A stretch of DNA of 64,000 bases from Candidatus Hydrogenedentota bacterium (GTDB lineage Bacteria > UBA8481 > J006): assembly GCA_003697085.1 (NCBI GenBank), contig RFFU01000094.1:1-64000 (forward strand). Reading direction: 5' to 3'. The notes beneath the pieces were generated by a model that was given only the letters and a program-made list of their open reading frames with translations, was not told the DNA's origin and ran no database searches. Both the position numbers and the translations under genes were made by a program. This document shows, one piece after another, positions 1-8,790 of the stretch. The stretch's first letter is position 1. Every line of letters begins with the position of its first letter.

Positions 1-295
1 AAGCACACGTACATGGGCCACCCGTGGTGGGAGCAGCCGGCGGTCTCACGGCCGGGTTTGGCGCAACGAATGGAGGCCGAAGGGCCACTTCCTCGTTCCC
101 CGGGTCTCACTTGGGAACGTCTCCACGCTGGCGATCTACCTCGTATTCAGAGGGGCCGGGAAGAGGGCATTCCCGGGTGGAATCGTTGGAACGAGAAATA
201 GAGAAAAGAGTATGGGCAAAGGTAACTCTTCGGTCCGAGCAACGGAATGAAGCGCGGATTCTCCAGACCGTGGAATCCCGTGAAACCCCGTGTCT
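1..295. other. Window edge, no confident gene
   Basis: All three plus-strand frames stay open from the left edge for some distance. The frame that ends with TGA at 248-250 contains one hydrophobic stretch (LAIYLVF) and could be the C-terminus of a membrane protein that begins outside the window. The other two frames are Arg/Pro-rich and look like shadows. No ribosome-binding site, RNA gene or clear hairpin was recognised. This stretch lies immediately downstream of the glycosyltransferase on the minus strand, so any plus-strand gene here would be convergent with it. Confidence 0.25.
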
Positions 296-1327
296 CTAAT
301 TTATGGAGTTATCCTCTGGTGAAATTGACAAATTGTAAGAATGACACCTTTTCTTCAGTAGATCTCGGTACACCGCGATGATGTTTTTCACGTGGCGGGT
401 GAGGGAGAATTTTTTCCCGCGCGCAATCAACCTTCGCCGATCGTACGGAGGATTGTCGAGGAGATGACGGATCGTTTCCGTCCATTCCGCGGGATGTTCC
501 GGTAGGAAGAGAGCATCCAAACCTTCGAGAATCTCCTTCAACCCCCCGACAGGCCGTGCCACGGGCGGAACTCCGTTCACCAACGCCTCGACCGCGATTC
601 GACCGAATCCTTCGATCCGGGAAGGAACCACGACCATATCGAATTCGCCCAAGTGCGCCGCCGCATTGGGGACATACTCGTGGAAACGACATTGCTTTCT
701 CTGCTCTCCCAAAGCCTTTTCTACCCGGCTTTTGATCGGCTCCCTCCGCTCGCCCAGAAAATGAAATTCAATCTCTTCCTTAGAGAGTTCGCGTATGGCC
801 GGCACGAGGTCCTCGATCCCCTTCTCTTCCGTCCAACGCCCCACCACAGCGATGTTTTTCCTTCCCTTTTTTGGAAGCGGTGTCTTTGCCGGAACCGGTA
901 TATCGATACCGTTATAGACGACGCGAACCTTGTTGGAACCGCGAAAACGGTCAGCCGTTGCGAAGGAGTTTGCCACGATCACGGTGGCGAAGCGTTTGAA
1001 GAGAAAGTCATACCGGTCTGGGGCCGCGACGCGAACATGCCAAAGAATCGGCTTTCCCGTCCGTGCGAGATAGGCGGCGGTGAGAGAATGCGGGCCGGTG
1101 GCATGGATTATGTCTATGCTGTGTGCGATTTGCCGGATTCGCGCCGCCATCATCGGAACCGCCCGCGGCAGCAGAACTCTGTCCCCTTCGACCGAAAGAC
1201 CGCCTGGTTCCGGTATCCCGGTCAGTGTCTTGATGCCTCGTGCGTTCAATCCGCGGACGAGGTCTCGAAGGCTGATTTCTCCTCCGCCTACAATTCGCGG
1301 AAAATTCGCAATTAAAAAGGGCCTCAT
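296..1327 (-). CDS. Glycosyltransferase family 4 (group 1)
   Basis: A 343-aa GT-B enzyme likely to transfer a sugar from a nucleotide donor to a cell-surface glycan. The N-terminus carries the GGGEISL glycine-rich loop of the acceptor domain (about residues 12-18). A central NGIDIPVP segment opens the second Rossmann domain, followed by VVGRWTEEKG. The donor-binding EGFGRIAVEAL motif (family pattern E-x7-E) sits near residue 245. The frame is open about 80 codons further upstream, but that part is Arg/Lys-rich and overlaps the upstream gene. The ATG at 1327 follows GAAGGTG and gives the family's usual N-terminus. It is the last of three same-strand glycosyltransferases, about 75 nt after the GT2 gene, so probably one operon. 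Donor and acceptor cannot be predicted. Confidence 0.85.
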   Translation of the reverse strand: MRPFLIANFPRIVGGGEISLRDLVRGLNARGIKTLTGIPEPGGLSVEGDRVLLPRAVPMMAARIRQIAHSIDIIHATGPHSLTAAYLARTGKPILWHVRVAAPDRYDFLFKRFATVIVANSFATADRFRGSNKVRVVYNGIDIPVPAKTPLPKKGRKNIAVVGRWTEEKGIEDLVPAIRELSKEEIEFHFLGERREPIKSRVEKALGEQRKQCRFHEYVPNAAAHLGEFDMVVVPSRIEGFGRIAVEALVNGVPPVARPVGGLKEILEGLDALFLPEHPAEWTETIRHLLDNPPYDRRRLIARGKKFSLTRHVKNIIAVYRDLLKKRCHSYNLSISPEDNSIN

Positions 1328-1401
1328 AACACCTTCAATTCTTCTCTTTCTCCGAAAGACCGTCGGTTTGCCGCGTTCCTTCTCCGCGGTCTCCGGGGTC
1401 T

Positions 1402-2280
1402 TCAGAGATCCTTTGCATTGTTTTCGTATTTCCCGGTTTTCTTCGGCCGCCAGGGATCCGAAGCGGGTTCCGGAGGATGGGAAGAATAAAAGTCCCGTGC
1501 CTTTCGAAAGGCGGCCGCATCGCGCATCATCTGGCGTGCTTTCAGTTTCAACAGCCACCAGAGGCAATTGAGCAGGGTGGAAGTCGTCAGCGTGGAACGG
1601 CCGAACTGTCTGTCTTCATAAATGTAGGGGACTTCACGAAGACGGAACCCCCCCCGAACCACACGATACAAGACTTCTCCGACGATCGCGGGGCCTTCCG
1701 CCGAGAGTGTTTCCAATTCAATTGCTTCGAGGACCCGCCGCCGAAACACGCGATAACCCGCCGTGCAATCGTGAACGGGATACCCCATGACCGTGCGGGT
1801 AAGGAGGTTGGCGCCCTTCGTGATCAAGATACGTTTCAGGCTGCGGTTGACCTCGCCGCCGCCGCGGACAAGACGGGAGGCCAGTACAACGTCCACGTCT
1901 TCCAAGGCTTCGATCAGTACCGGAAGATAGCGGACCGGATGGGAAAAATCGGCGTCCATCTCGATCACGATTTCCGCCCCCAAATCCAGTGCCCGCCGGA
2001 ATCCGGCGACACCGGCCGATCCTCTGCCTCTTTTTTTCGTCCTCAATACCAAATGCACACGTTCGGATTTCTCGATGAATTCCTTTACCACATCGGCCGT
2101 TCCATCGGGGGAATTGTCATCGACGATCAGGATATGAATCTCTTCCTCGAGGCCGAGGATCGCTGGGATGAGCCGAAAGATATTTTCCCTCTCGTTGTAG
2201 GTGGGAATCATGGCAACGATTCGGCAAGGAGCGGGGGGAGATTTCGGGAAAAGATAGGTTCCGTCTTCTTCCGAAAGCAC
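1402..2280 (-). CDS. GT2, polyprenol-phosphate mannosyltransferase-like
   Basis: A family 2 glycosyltransferase close to dolichol/polyprenol-phosphate mannose synthases, which charge a lipid carrier at the inner membrane with a hexose. Visible motifs are IPTYNE at the start of the fold, VDDNSPDGT, the metal-binding MDADFSHP, and GSR-like ASRLVRGG. The C-terminal QFGRSTLT segment is typical of the soluble, membrane-span-lacking DPM1 form. The frame continues far upstream as a shadow of the GT9 gene. I chose the GTG at 2280 (292 aa), just past the upstream stop at 2304. The ATG at 2211 is an alternative but would begin directly at IPTYNE, which is short for the family. The charged 35-residue tail after the catalytic domain is longer than usual. 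Confidence 0.8.
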   Translation of the reverse strand: MLSEEDGTYLFPKSPPAPCRIVAMIPTYNERENIFRLIPAILGLEEEIHILIVDDNSPDGTADVVKEFIEKSERVHLVLRTKKRGRGSAGVAGFRRALDLGAEIVIEMDADFSHPVRYLPVLIEALEDVDVVLASRLVRGGGEVNRSLKRILITKGANLLTRTVMGYPVHDCTAGYRVFRRRVLEAIELETLSAEGPAIVGEVLYRVVRGGFRLREVPYIYEDRQFGRSTLTTSTLLNCLWWLLKLKARQMMRDAAAFRKARDFYSSHPPEPASDPWRPKKTGKYENNAKDL

Positions 2281-2303
2281 GTTTCGTTTCTCGCGGAGAA
2301 GTC

Positions 2304-3353
2304 TCAAGGAGAAAGACGAGCCGTGAGGTGTTCCAGGACAACCTCCGGCTCGATTTCCTCCATACACTCGGGCCACGAGGCGCAATCGGCTCTGTAACAG
2401 GGACCGGATTTCGAAACCAACGCCTCGCCGATTCCGTACCACTCGATCTCCCGCGCCGTCGTGGAACAGAAGAGGCCGATGACGGGCGTTCCAACGGCCA
2501 GGGCGATATGGAGCGCCAAGGAGTCGGCGGTCACCACGGCGGCGGCGCCGGCGATCGTCTGCGCGAAGAGCCGCAAGGGAGCCACAGGCACGTATTCGAC
2601 TCCCGCAGCGGTCGCATAAGATTCCAGTAACGTCTCCTCGGCGGGCCCTCCGCAGAACAGAGGGCTGAACCCTTCGTTCTTCAGAAGCCGCGCACACGCG
2701 ATCCAATTTTTTCGAGGCCAAGCCTTTGTCGGCCATCGCGGGCCGACACCGATGTTGAGCAGAATCCGGCGCGGAGCACGTTCCGGAACCGGCCCGGGAT
2801 TCAGCGCGTAACGTTCGCCCTTGAACTCATATCCGCACATCTCGAAAAGAATTTCGGGAACCGTCTTCTCGTTTTCATAAAACTTCAGCGGGTCGTCGAT
2901 CCCCAAGCGCAACGCATAATGAGAACGTTGATCCAGAACGGTCAACCGTCCTTGCGGAGTCACTCCAAATCCGCGTTTGTCCTTGGCGCGTGCTCGGGCC
3001 GCACACGCCAACGCCGTGGGATGCTTGTCGAGGGACAGAAGAAGATCAAAGGTTTCGACGTCGAGCAAGCCCCAGGTATGCGCCGAGAAGGGGACGAGCC
3101 TGTCGATCCCCGGCACCATCTCGAGAATTTCCCGCGAAACGTCGTCGCAGATCCACGTGATCTCTTCGTACCCTTCCTTTCGAAGTTTTTCGAGCAGGGG
3201 GGTCGTTCTCAAGGCATCGCCGGGAGCCCCGAACTTGATGACCAGGGCCCGTGGAGGAATCGGTGCGAAATCGGAGCACTCCCAACACACTTTCCTCAAG
3301 GAACAAGGGTACTCTCCCCGGTAGTGGCGACAATCTGTTCGGATCTCTTTCAC
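2304..3353 (-). CDS. GT9 glycosyltransferase with Cys-rich N-terminus
   Basis: A 349-aa member of the ADP-heptose:LPS heptosyltransferase family (GT9, GT-B fold), which builds inner-core or O-chain saccharides on the cytoplasmic face. The core begins with ALVIKFGAPGDALRTTPLL (standard KxGxxGDxLxTTP). The second domain contains ILLNIGVGPRWPTKAWP, FCGGPAE and the donor-site TADSLALHIALAVGTPVIGLF. An extra N-terminal segment holds four cysteines (C8, C17, C23, C26) that could bind a metal. I recall this arrangement from GT9 proteins of candidate phyla and Deltaproteobacteria. Two more cysteines (about 322 and 326) near the C-terminus follow a common GT9 pattern. First gene of the three-glycosyltransferase group. 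Confidence 0.85.
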   Translation of the reverse strand: MKEIRTDCRHYRGEYPCSLRKVCWECSDFAPIPPRALVIKFGAPGDALRTTPLLEKLRKEGYEEITWICDDVSREILEMVPGIDRLVPFSAHTWGLLDVETFDLLLSLDKHPTALACAARARAKDKRGFGVTPQGRLTVLDQRSHYALRLGIDDPLKFYENEKTVPEILFEMCGYEFKGERYALNPGPVPERAPRRILLNIGVGPRWPTKAWPRKNWIACARLLKNEGFSPLFCGGPAEETLLESYATAAGVEYVPVAPLRLFAQTIAGAAAVVTADSLALHIALAVGTPVIGLFCSTTAREIEWYGIGEALVSKSGPCYRADCASWPECMEEIEPEVVLEHLTARLSP

Positions 3354-3941
3354 GAAGGAAATTTTAGCCTGGAGCGGGCAAGTTGGTCAAAAAGGGATTC
3401 GACACGGAGACGAAAGAAAAGGCAAAAGGAAAAAGGAGAAGGGCAAAAGAAAAAGGGAAAAGGGAAGCAGGCACGGGAGAAAACACCCGCCGCTCCCTCC
3501 ATCTCGTCCCGCCTATTCGGTTTTCTTTCCTTCCCTTCTTTCCGTGTTCTCCCGTGTCTTCCGTGGTTTCCCTCGTTTACCGTTTTTCGTTTTATTCTGA
3601 ATGCGTTCGGAACATACAATGTCCCTTCGCAGACAAGAGTGTCCGCTTTCCATAATACGGCAGAAGTGGGGCGCAGATTTGGCAACCTGGGAACGCAGGC
3701 ATCTTGCCTGCAAGAATGGGGCGCAGGTTCTCCAACCTGCGGAGCGGATCATGCACTCGTGGGGGATTCCTCGTCGGCTTCCAGCCTCCTCGGAATGACA
3801 GCGGTTCGGCAATTCGCACTCTGGAGAATCTGCATTCGAAATCTTCAATTCCCTTTTGCTTCTTGCCTTCTTCCTTTTGCCCTTTACCTTTTGCCTTTCT
3901 CTTTTTCCGTGTTATTCCGTGTGCTCCGTGGTTCCCTTCTC
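3354..3941. repeat. Intergenic composite repeat field (copy 1)
   Basis: No credible gene. Read on the minus strand it holds, in order: degenerate copies of an ACACGGA-type unit (3900-3950), a purine-rich tract built from AAAAGGCAAAAGG-like words (3845-3900), a module with TCTCCAG and GCGAATTGCCG (about 3815-3845), and GTCATTCCGAG ending in GACGAGGAATCCCCCA (3755-3805). Next come GGTTGGAGAACCTGCG and GCAGGCAAGATGCCTGCG (3690-3745), then a second set of CACGGAA units and a second purine tract (3400-3560). The same modules in the same order recur at 24960-25175, and parts recur at 25355-25630 and 26850-26890. The field separates the GT operon from the convergent-side hydrolase gene. Confidence 0.7.
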
Positions 3942-6053
3942 TCACGTCCCCCAGTAGGATCGGTACATAAAATAAGCCTTGCGGAGACGGCGTTCGAAGG
4001 GACTGTGCTTTCCCGAACCCTGCCCAACGATGCCGAACCATTCCTCGTGAGCCAAACCATCGGGGAAGGGCATCGCGGCCTCCGAGTGGGTATCGTGCAC
4101 GATTCCCGGCTCGACACCGCCTTTCGTGTTCTTCCACCATTCGTCGAGCCACTCGAAGATAACCCCGCCGATGGAATTGCCCGCCCTCGGTCCCGCGGCT
4201 TGATTCAGAACGATGTCTCTGAGCGCGTACTCGTGATACGAGGCCTGGCCGACTTGATCCTCCCCCCGTCCCTCGAAGTAGGCGTCACAACCGTACTCCG
4301 TCACCAGAACGGGCCGGTCGAAACTCCTTTGAATCTCGCGGAAAAGGTCTCCGAATCCCTTCCCTCCTCGATACGCATTGACTCCGAAGACATCGATCTC
4401 CGGAGAAAACCTGTTGTATTCCTTCGTCAGATAGGTCTCGAGGTTTCCGATTGCGACGGGATGGTTGGGATCCAACTCGTGGATCATTTCCGCCACTTCG
4501 TTGACGAAACGGGCATACGCCTCCGGATAGGCGCCCGCGTTCGTTCGCGTCGCATTCGTATGAGCCTCGGTCATCGGCATATTGTTCTCGTTCCCCAGAA
4601 GCCACATCAGGAGGAAGGGTTCGTCCTTGAGCGCTTCGACCTTTTCTCGAACGGTGCGTTTCATATTCGCGAGATGTTGCGGGTTCGTATAATCGGTTCC
4701 TTCCTCCCACGTCGCCCCCGAGCCGACCGTGTAAGCGCCGAGGAAATCCCCCATGATGACCCGGATACCGAATTTCTCGTAAAGTTCCCGAAGAAGCGGC
4801 GCATTGATGTCGCTCGAATCATAACCCGGCTCCCCGGGCTTGTTTCCCGCATAGAGCCGGATTGCATTGATCCCCATCTCCTTCATCAATTGAAAATCTC
4901 CGACCGCCTCTTCCCCTTCGTCTTGCTCTCCGTTTCCGTTTTTATCGACCCAGGCGTCATAGGGCGCGTCGATTCGACCGTTCTTGTTCTCGTCGCGAAA
5001 CATCCAATCGGAGGCGAAGCGCGGGTCGGTGAACGGGCCCAAACCTACTTTCGTCGGAGCGTAGGTGACACCGCGAACGACGAACGGCTTTCCATCGACC
5101 AACATCCTCCAGTGTCCGTTGTCGTAACGAATGAGTTGGACCGTGCCTTCTCCCCGTCTCTCGACGATCTTGCGTGAGGTCAGATCGATCGGGCGAAACC
5201 TCTTCGTCGGATCGCGCTTCACGATTTTTCCCGGATCGACCTTGATGATGTCGTTATCCAGATCGACATCGTGTCCATTCTCGATCGTAATCTCTCCGCC
5301 TTTATACTCCAATCCCATCTCCGGGTAGTCGTTGCACAACCTTCGAATAGCCGCCATCGCGACCGGGGCGGTGTACCAGACGAAGTCGCCGCTGGCGCTC
5401 CAGACCGCCGTTCGGGGGAATTGGACGATCGAGGCGTAATAGGCGCGAACGGCTTGACGGATCAGGCCGCCACGCTCCAAAGCCTCAGCAATGAAATAGG
5501 AACGCACTCCCGGGTCCTCCGGCGCCGTGGCCCAGATGAAAAACGCCCGATGCGGATCCCCCGTCTTGAAGGCATCCCAGTGCGTCACCCCCAGAAGATT
5601 CTTCTCCGCCATTTCCCGGTAAGCGGGATCGTTCTTCACCCCGTCCTCGTTCGGAGGAATTCCTTCTCCAACCGCTTTCCGCAAGCCCTCGTAGTCCGTG
5701 ATTTCATAGCGAAACTCGTTCGTTCCGACGCCGTGAAACCGCCCGTATTTTTTGTAATCAATGATCTCTTCCGATCCGGAATCGAATAGCGAGAATTTCG
5801 GCTTTGGAAGCCGAAATCCCTTGGTGAACCTCACGATCAGTTGAGTGTACGGATCCAATTCGGTCGATTTCACACTCCGCTTCGAAACTCCTTTCGAAGA
5901 AGCCGGTGATTCTGACACTTTGTCCGCGTTCGAAAGCGGTGTCCTGTTACCCCCACATGCGGAAAGAAGAAGAAGCGAGAGGAGAATACCGGCGCCGCCC
6001 GGAATTAGATTGATCTTTCCTCCTCTTTCCCGCAAAGGACGACGCCTCTTCAT
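3942..6053 (-). CDS. Clan GH-A glycoside hydrolase lipoprotein
   Basis: A 703-aa probable secreted lipoprotein. A basic N-terminus and hydrophobic run end in the lipobox LLSAC (Cys33). Residues 60-310 are an unrecognised alpha/beta region. From about 315 (VDGKPFVVRGVTYAP) a GH2/GH5-like TIM barrel begins. The acid/base Glu is E489 in WLLGNEN, the nucleophile Glu is E586 in LVTEYG, and VNAYRG lies between them. Two EF-hand/dockerin-like Asp/Asn loops (354-362, 370-382) interrupt the first barrel strands and probably bind calcium. A strong GGAGG lies 6 nt before the ATG. It follows the LacI-like sensor gene by 61 nt, so it is probably co-transcribed and induced by a sugar ligand. The substrate, most likely a beta-glycan, is not predictable. 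Confidence 0.8.
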   Translation of the reverse strand: MKRRRPLRERGGKINLIPGGAGILLSLLLLSACGGNRTPLSNADKVSESPASSKGVSKRSVKSTELDPYTQLIVRFTKGFRLPKPKFSLFDSGSEEIIDYKKYGRFHGVGTNEFRYEITDYEGLRKAVGEGIPPNEDGVKNDPAYREMAEKNLLGVTHWDAFKTGDPHRAFFIWATAPEDPGVRSYFIAEALERGGLIRQAVRAYYASIVQFPRTAVWSASGDFVWYTAPVAMAAIRRLCNDYPEMGLEYKGGEITIENGHDVDLDNDIIKVDPGKIVKRDPTKRFRPIDLTSRKIVERRGEGTVQLIRYDNGHWRMLVDGKPFVVRGVTYAPTKVGLGPFTDPRFASDWMFRDENKNGRIDAPYDAWVDKNGNGEQDEGEEAVGDFQLMKEMGINAIRLYAGNKPGEPGYDSSDINAPLLRELYEKFGIRVIMGDFLGAYTVGSGATWEEGTDYTNPQHLANMKRTVREKVEALKDEPFLLMWLLGNENNMPMTEAHTNATRTNAGAYPEAYARFVNEVAEMIHELDPNHPVAIGNLETYLTKEYNRFSPEIDVFGVNAYRGGKGFGDLFREIQRSFDRPVLVTEYGCDAYFEGRGEDQVGQASYHEYALRDIVLNQAAGPRAGNSIGGVIFEWLDEWWKNTKGGVEPGIVHDTHSEAAMPFPDGLAHEEWFGIVGQGSGKHSPFERRLRKAYFMYRSYWGT

Positions 6054-6114
6054 TCGAGTCCTCCTCGACCTCGTTTTTCTCCCCTGATCGCCAAGAAACC
6101 GGTACTCTGAATAA

Positions 6115-7086
6115 CTAACGCGTTTCCCGAATCCGCGCTATTACGTCCGTTCCCGGTTCGTAGATGATCTCCCCTTCGTACCCCGCCAGGCAGGAGCCCC
6201 GAAGGACCAGTTGCTCCTTCACCAATATGTCTTCGAGATGACCGGTTCCCTTCAGAACCCCCACTAACATCTCGGAGGACCGCTTCCCCAACTCCGCGAA
6301 CGGTTGGCGTACCGAACTCAAGGGGGGATCCGCCTGGCGGGCCGGCACCGAGTCGTCGAATCCCACGATCGCGATCTCCTCCGGAACCTTCTTTCCTCGT
6401 TCCTTGATCACGCGTAATCCTCCGAGTGCCTGCGCATCGCTGGCGAAAACCATCGCGTCTGGCTCTGTTCCCGCTTCGAACATCGCCGCCGTCGCCTCCG
6501 CCGCTTCCTCCATGTCGTATTTGTATTCGTCCACCGGAATGAATTCGGCTCCCGCCTCCGCCAAAACACTCCTTACTCCTTCCGCACGTTCTCCCCCCGC
6601 CCATCCCCGCTCGTTGATCGGACCGACAAACGCAACTTTCCTCCGACCGATCTCCAACAGTGCCCGCGCAACAAGGGTTCCCCCGTAACGATGGTAGATC
6701 GCGACATTCCCCTTCCGCGATAACGCGGACGGCCGGTCGATGCAAACAACGGGCTTTCCCTTCTCGTACAACGCATCGATATCCGCCTCGGGAAGATCGA
6801 GAAACGCCGTGATCACTCCTTTTACGGACGATTCCTCGTGGATTCGCTTGAGAAAATGTTTCAAATCCCATTCCAGTTTCTCGGGTTCGTCGGAAAGAAG
6901 ATCCAGTCGCATCGTGGAAAAACCCGCCGTTTCCGCTACCTCATCGATCGCTGCTTGGATCGTGCGCGAAAGATTCAAGCCGACCGGACTCCATAAAACG
7001 GCTATCTTGTCCCGGTCATCCTTCTCGAGACGTCGTGTCGGCAAGGGAATACTTACAGGTGGTGGAACCGCCCCTGTCGCAGCCAT
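6115..7086 (-). CDS. LacI-family sugar-sensor domain lacking the HTH
   Basis: A 323-aa protein whose whole length matches the periplasmic-binding-protein-like effector domain of LacI/PurR regulators. Features are KIAVLWSP at residue 27, GVITAFLDLP, KPVVCIDRP, RRKVAFVGP, PDAMVFASD, and the classical EEIAIVGFDDSVPARQADPPLSSVRQP near the C-terminus. There is no lacI-type helix-turn-helix at the N-terminus, only a Pro-rich 25-residue leader, and no signal peptide or lipobox. The start is well fixed: AAGGAGGT at 7098-7105 on the minus strand lies 11 nt before the ATG, and no HTH is encoded upstream in any frame. Either it acts with a partner protein or it has lost regulator function. First gene of the hydrolase operon. 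Confidence 0.8.
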   Translation of the reverse strand: MAATGAVPPPVSIPLPTRRLEKDDRDKIAVLWSPVGLNLSRTIQAAIDEVAETAGFSTMRLDLLSDEPEKLEWDLKHFLKRIHEESSVKGVITAFLDLPEADIDALYEKGKPVVCIDRPSALSRKGNVAIYHRYGGTLVARALLEIGRRKVAFVGPINERGWAGGERAEGVRSVLAEAGAEFIPVDEYKYDMEEAAEATAAMFEAGTEPDAMVFASDAQALGGLRVIKERGKKVPEEIAIVGFDDSVPARQADPPLSSVRQPFAELGKRSSEMLVGVLKGTGHLEDILVKEQLVLRGSCLAGYEGEIIYEPGTDVIARIRETR

Positions 7087-7127
7087 ACTCTTTTCTTACC
7101 TCCTTCCCCTTTTTCCAATCCCCCGCC

Positions 7128-7133
7128 ATTATA
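7128..7133 (-). promoter_or_regulatory. Candidate -10 box for sensor/hydrolase operon
   Basis: A consensus TATAAT on the minus strand, 42 nt upstream of the LacI-like start codon. The matching -35 position (about 7150-7157) does not resemble TTGACA. The promoter would therefore be weak alone and could need an activator. The LacI-type operator lies about 90 nt further upstream. Confidence 0.45.
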
Positions 7134-7224
7134 GACGATCCGTCCCTTAATCAGGCGAATTTTCGTAAGTTTCTCCCTTCTCCTCCTGCTCCTCCTGGCC
7201 AACTTACACGTCCGGTCGGAATTG

Positions 7225-7238
7225 TGCAAGCGCTTTCA
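7225..7238. promoter_or_regulatory. LacI-family operator TGCAAGCGCTTTCA
   Basis: The 14-mer fits the palindromic consensus TGNAANCGNTTNCA recognised by LacI/CcpA/PurR-type regulators, including the central CG. It sits in the 212-nt gap between the TPR gene and the LacI-like gene, upstream of the operon's -10 box. Because the adjacent LacI-like protein has no DNA-binding domain, another LacI-family protein encoded elsewhere is the more likely ligand of this site. Confidence 0.55.
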
Positions 7239-7298
7239 TTGCTCGCTTCTGCGAGGTTGGAACCTCCGCCATGCCTCCTCTACAGGAAGCAGGTCCTT

Positions 7299-8057
7299 TT
7301 ATTCCCTCCCTTCCTCCTTCCTTCTCCCGGCATCTCGTGCCGCAGCTCTTGCGGTACCGCGTTCCTCCTTGCTCAAGAGTCGAATCTCTCTCTCGGCGCG
7401 TTCCCGCAATATCCTATTATACCCGTAAATGCGACGGATTCTTTTCCAAAGGGAAAGGGCTTCGGACATCTTTCCCTCCTTGCGCAGTTGGTCCGCCTTC
7501 ATCACCCAAAAAACGGCCAATATCTCCTTCGCTTCGAAGAACTCGGGGGACCTGTCGGGAATCTTTTCGATCTCGCGGAGGTCGGGAACGATTTTGAGTG
7601 CTTCTTCGAGGTCGGCTCCGAAGACCGTTACGGCTCCGAACAAGGCCATGCGGATCCTCCGATCCTTCGGATATTTTTTCATTCCCTCTTGGGCGAATTT
7701 CAGCGCCAGATCGTTTCTGTGCCACATACACATCGCCAAGGTACCGAAGAAATAGGGTTCACTGTTCGCGGGGTTCATACCGGCGGCAAGACGAAAAAGA
7801 TGATAATTCCGTTCGGCGTCGCGAGCGGTCACCCGTGTCGGCCATGCGACGCGTGCGGTCGCTTTCAGCCAGATGAGATCCGAGACCGTGCGGCCGATCC
7901 CATCGAAGCGAAGATCCGCGGGGACAGGAGTCCGCGGAATTCCTGTCCAGACGAAGAGTCTCGTGACGATGATGCCGGTGAGGAGAAGGAACGCGAGCGT
8001 CTTTCCTCCCTCCCGAAAGAACGAAGCAAGCGTCACTTCAGAGATCCCTGCGTGCAT
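7299..8057 (-). CDS. Membrane-anchored TPR-like protein
   Basis: A 252-aa protein with a single N-terminal membrane span (about residues 20-36, LAFLLLTGIIVTRLFVW). It is followed by a helical domain that reads as degenerate tetratricopeptide repeats: NYHLFRLAAGMNPANSEPYFFGTLAMC, ALKFAQEGMKKYPKDRRIRMALF, and AKEILAVFWVMKADQLRKEGKMSEALSLWKRI in part. The domain should face the periplasm or the far side of the inner membrane. Its start overlaps the permease gene by 20 nt and it is the last gene of the ABC operon, so it may be an accessory subunit of that transporter. No enzymatic motif is present. The Lys/Arg/Glu-rich tail follows the helices. Confidence 0.65.
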   Translation of the reverse strand: MHAGISEVTLASFFREGGKTLAFLLLTGIIVTRLFVWTGIPRTPVPADLRFDGIGRTVSDLIWLKATARVAWPTRVTARDAERNYHLFRLAAGMNPANSEPYFFGTLAMCMWHRNDLALKFAQEGMKKYPKDRRIRMALFGAVTVFGADLEEALKIVPDLREIEKIPDRSPEFFEAKEILAVFWVMKADQLRKEGKMSEALSLWKRIRRIYGYNRILRERAEREIRLLSKEERGTARAAARDAGRRKEEGRE

Positions 8058-8790
8058 AACGGGAATGAGCCAAAAACAGAAAGACGATGACGTAGATCAA
8101 CGTCTGAAGGAAGGGGGCGAAGAGGAGATGCAACGAGAAAGAAGAATGCAAGCGAGGGTTGTACATCTCGCTGTCCGGGAAGAGGTAGCCGGCGAAATAG
8201 ATCACCCAGCCGATCGTTCCCTTCACGATGCGGCCGTAACGAAAAGGATGATAATGGAGGTGGGCCATGGCCCAGTAGGCGAAGGAGGCGGCGACGGCGG
8301 GAGCCCGCGGAAGAAGGACCAAAAGGAACGTTGCGACGGCCGAGAGCAAAACCGCCTCCTGGGGAAGAAGGACGATGGCGGAAATCAGATCCGACTGGTT
8401 GAAGGATCGAAGGCCGAGGAAACGGAAAGCCGCCAAAAGAGCGGCGGGGGCCAGGGCGGAAAAGAGCGCGATACACAGCGCCGCCGCCGCCCATCTTCCG
8501 AGAAGAAGCGCCGAACGGCTTGTTCCTTCGGCCAACAGGGGATAGACGGCCGGCCGAACAAGTCGGCCCAACATCTCGGCCGTGACAAGAATCGAAAGGA
8601 TTCCCGCAAAGAACCCCGTTCCGGTGATACCCAGATCCACGGCCACCGCCGCCTTCGATTCGAAGGTCAGGCTTCCCAGAAAGAGACTTCCCCACGCCAG
8701 AATCACCAGAAAAGCCAGAAAAACGGTCGGAACCTTTGCGCGGATAATCTCGAGGACCCCCTGACGAACGAGCGGGCCTAGCCTTCTCAT
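8038..8790 (-). CDS. ABC-2 type transporter permease
   Basis: A 250-aa integral membrane protein with about six hydrophobic segments (around residues 20-45, 50-70, 100-125, 140-160, 185-205, 225-245). It lies between the ABC ATPase and the TPR gene and overlaps both. The start overlaps the ATPase stop by 4 nt (ATGA), indicating translational coupling. Together with the ATPase it should form a homodimeric exporter of the ABC-2/GldF-like class. The cargo is unknown. The neighbouring GT2-methyltransferase makes a glycolipid or surface glycan plausible, but this is inference from context only. Confidence 0.7.
   Translation of the reverse strand: MRRLGPLVRQGVLEIIRAKVPTVFLAFLVILAWGSLFLGSLTFESKAAVAVDLGITGTGFFAGILSILVTAEMLGRLVRPAVYPLLAEGTSRSALLLGRWAAAALCIALFSALAPAALLAAFRFLGLRSFNQSDLISAIVLLPQEAVLLSAVATFLLVLLPRAPAVAASFAYWAMAHLHYHPFRYGRIVKGTIGWVIYFAGYLFPDSEMYNPRLHSSFSLHLLFAPFLQTLIYVIVFLFLAHSRYARRDL

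Noticed and set aside
2919-5177. 752-codon plus-strand frame across the GT9 gene, repeat field and hydrolase
   Set aside because: It runs antisense to two solid genes and through non-coding repeats; no motif or RBS.
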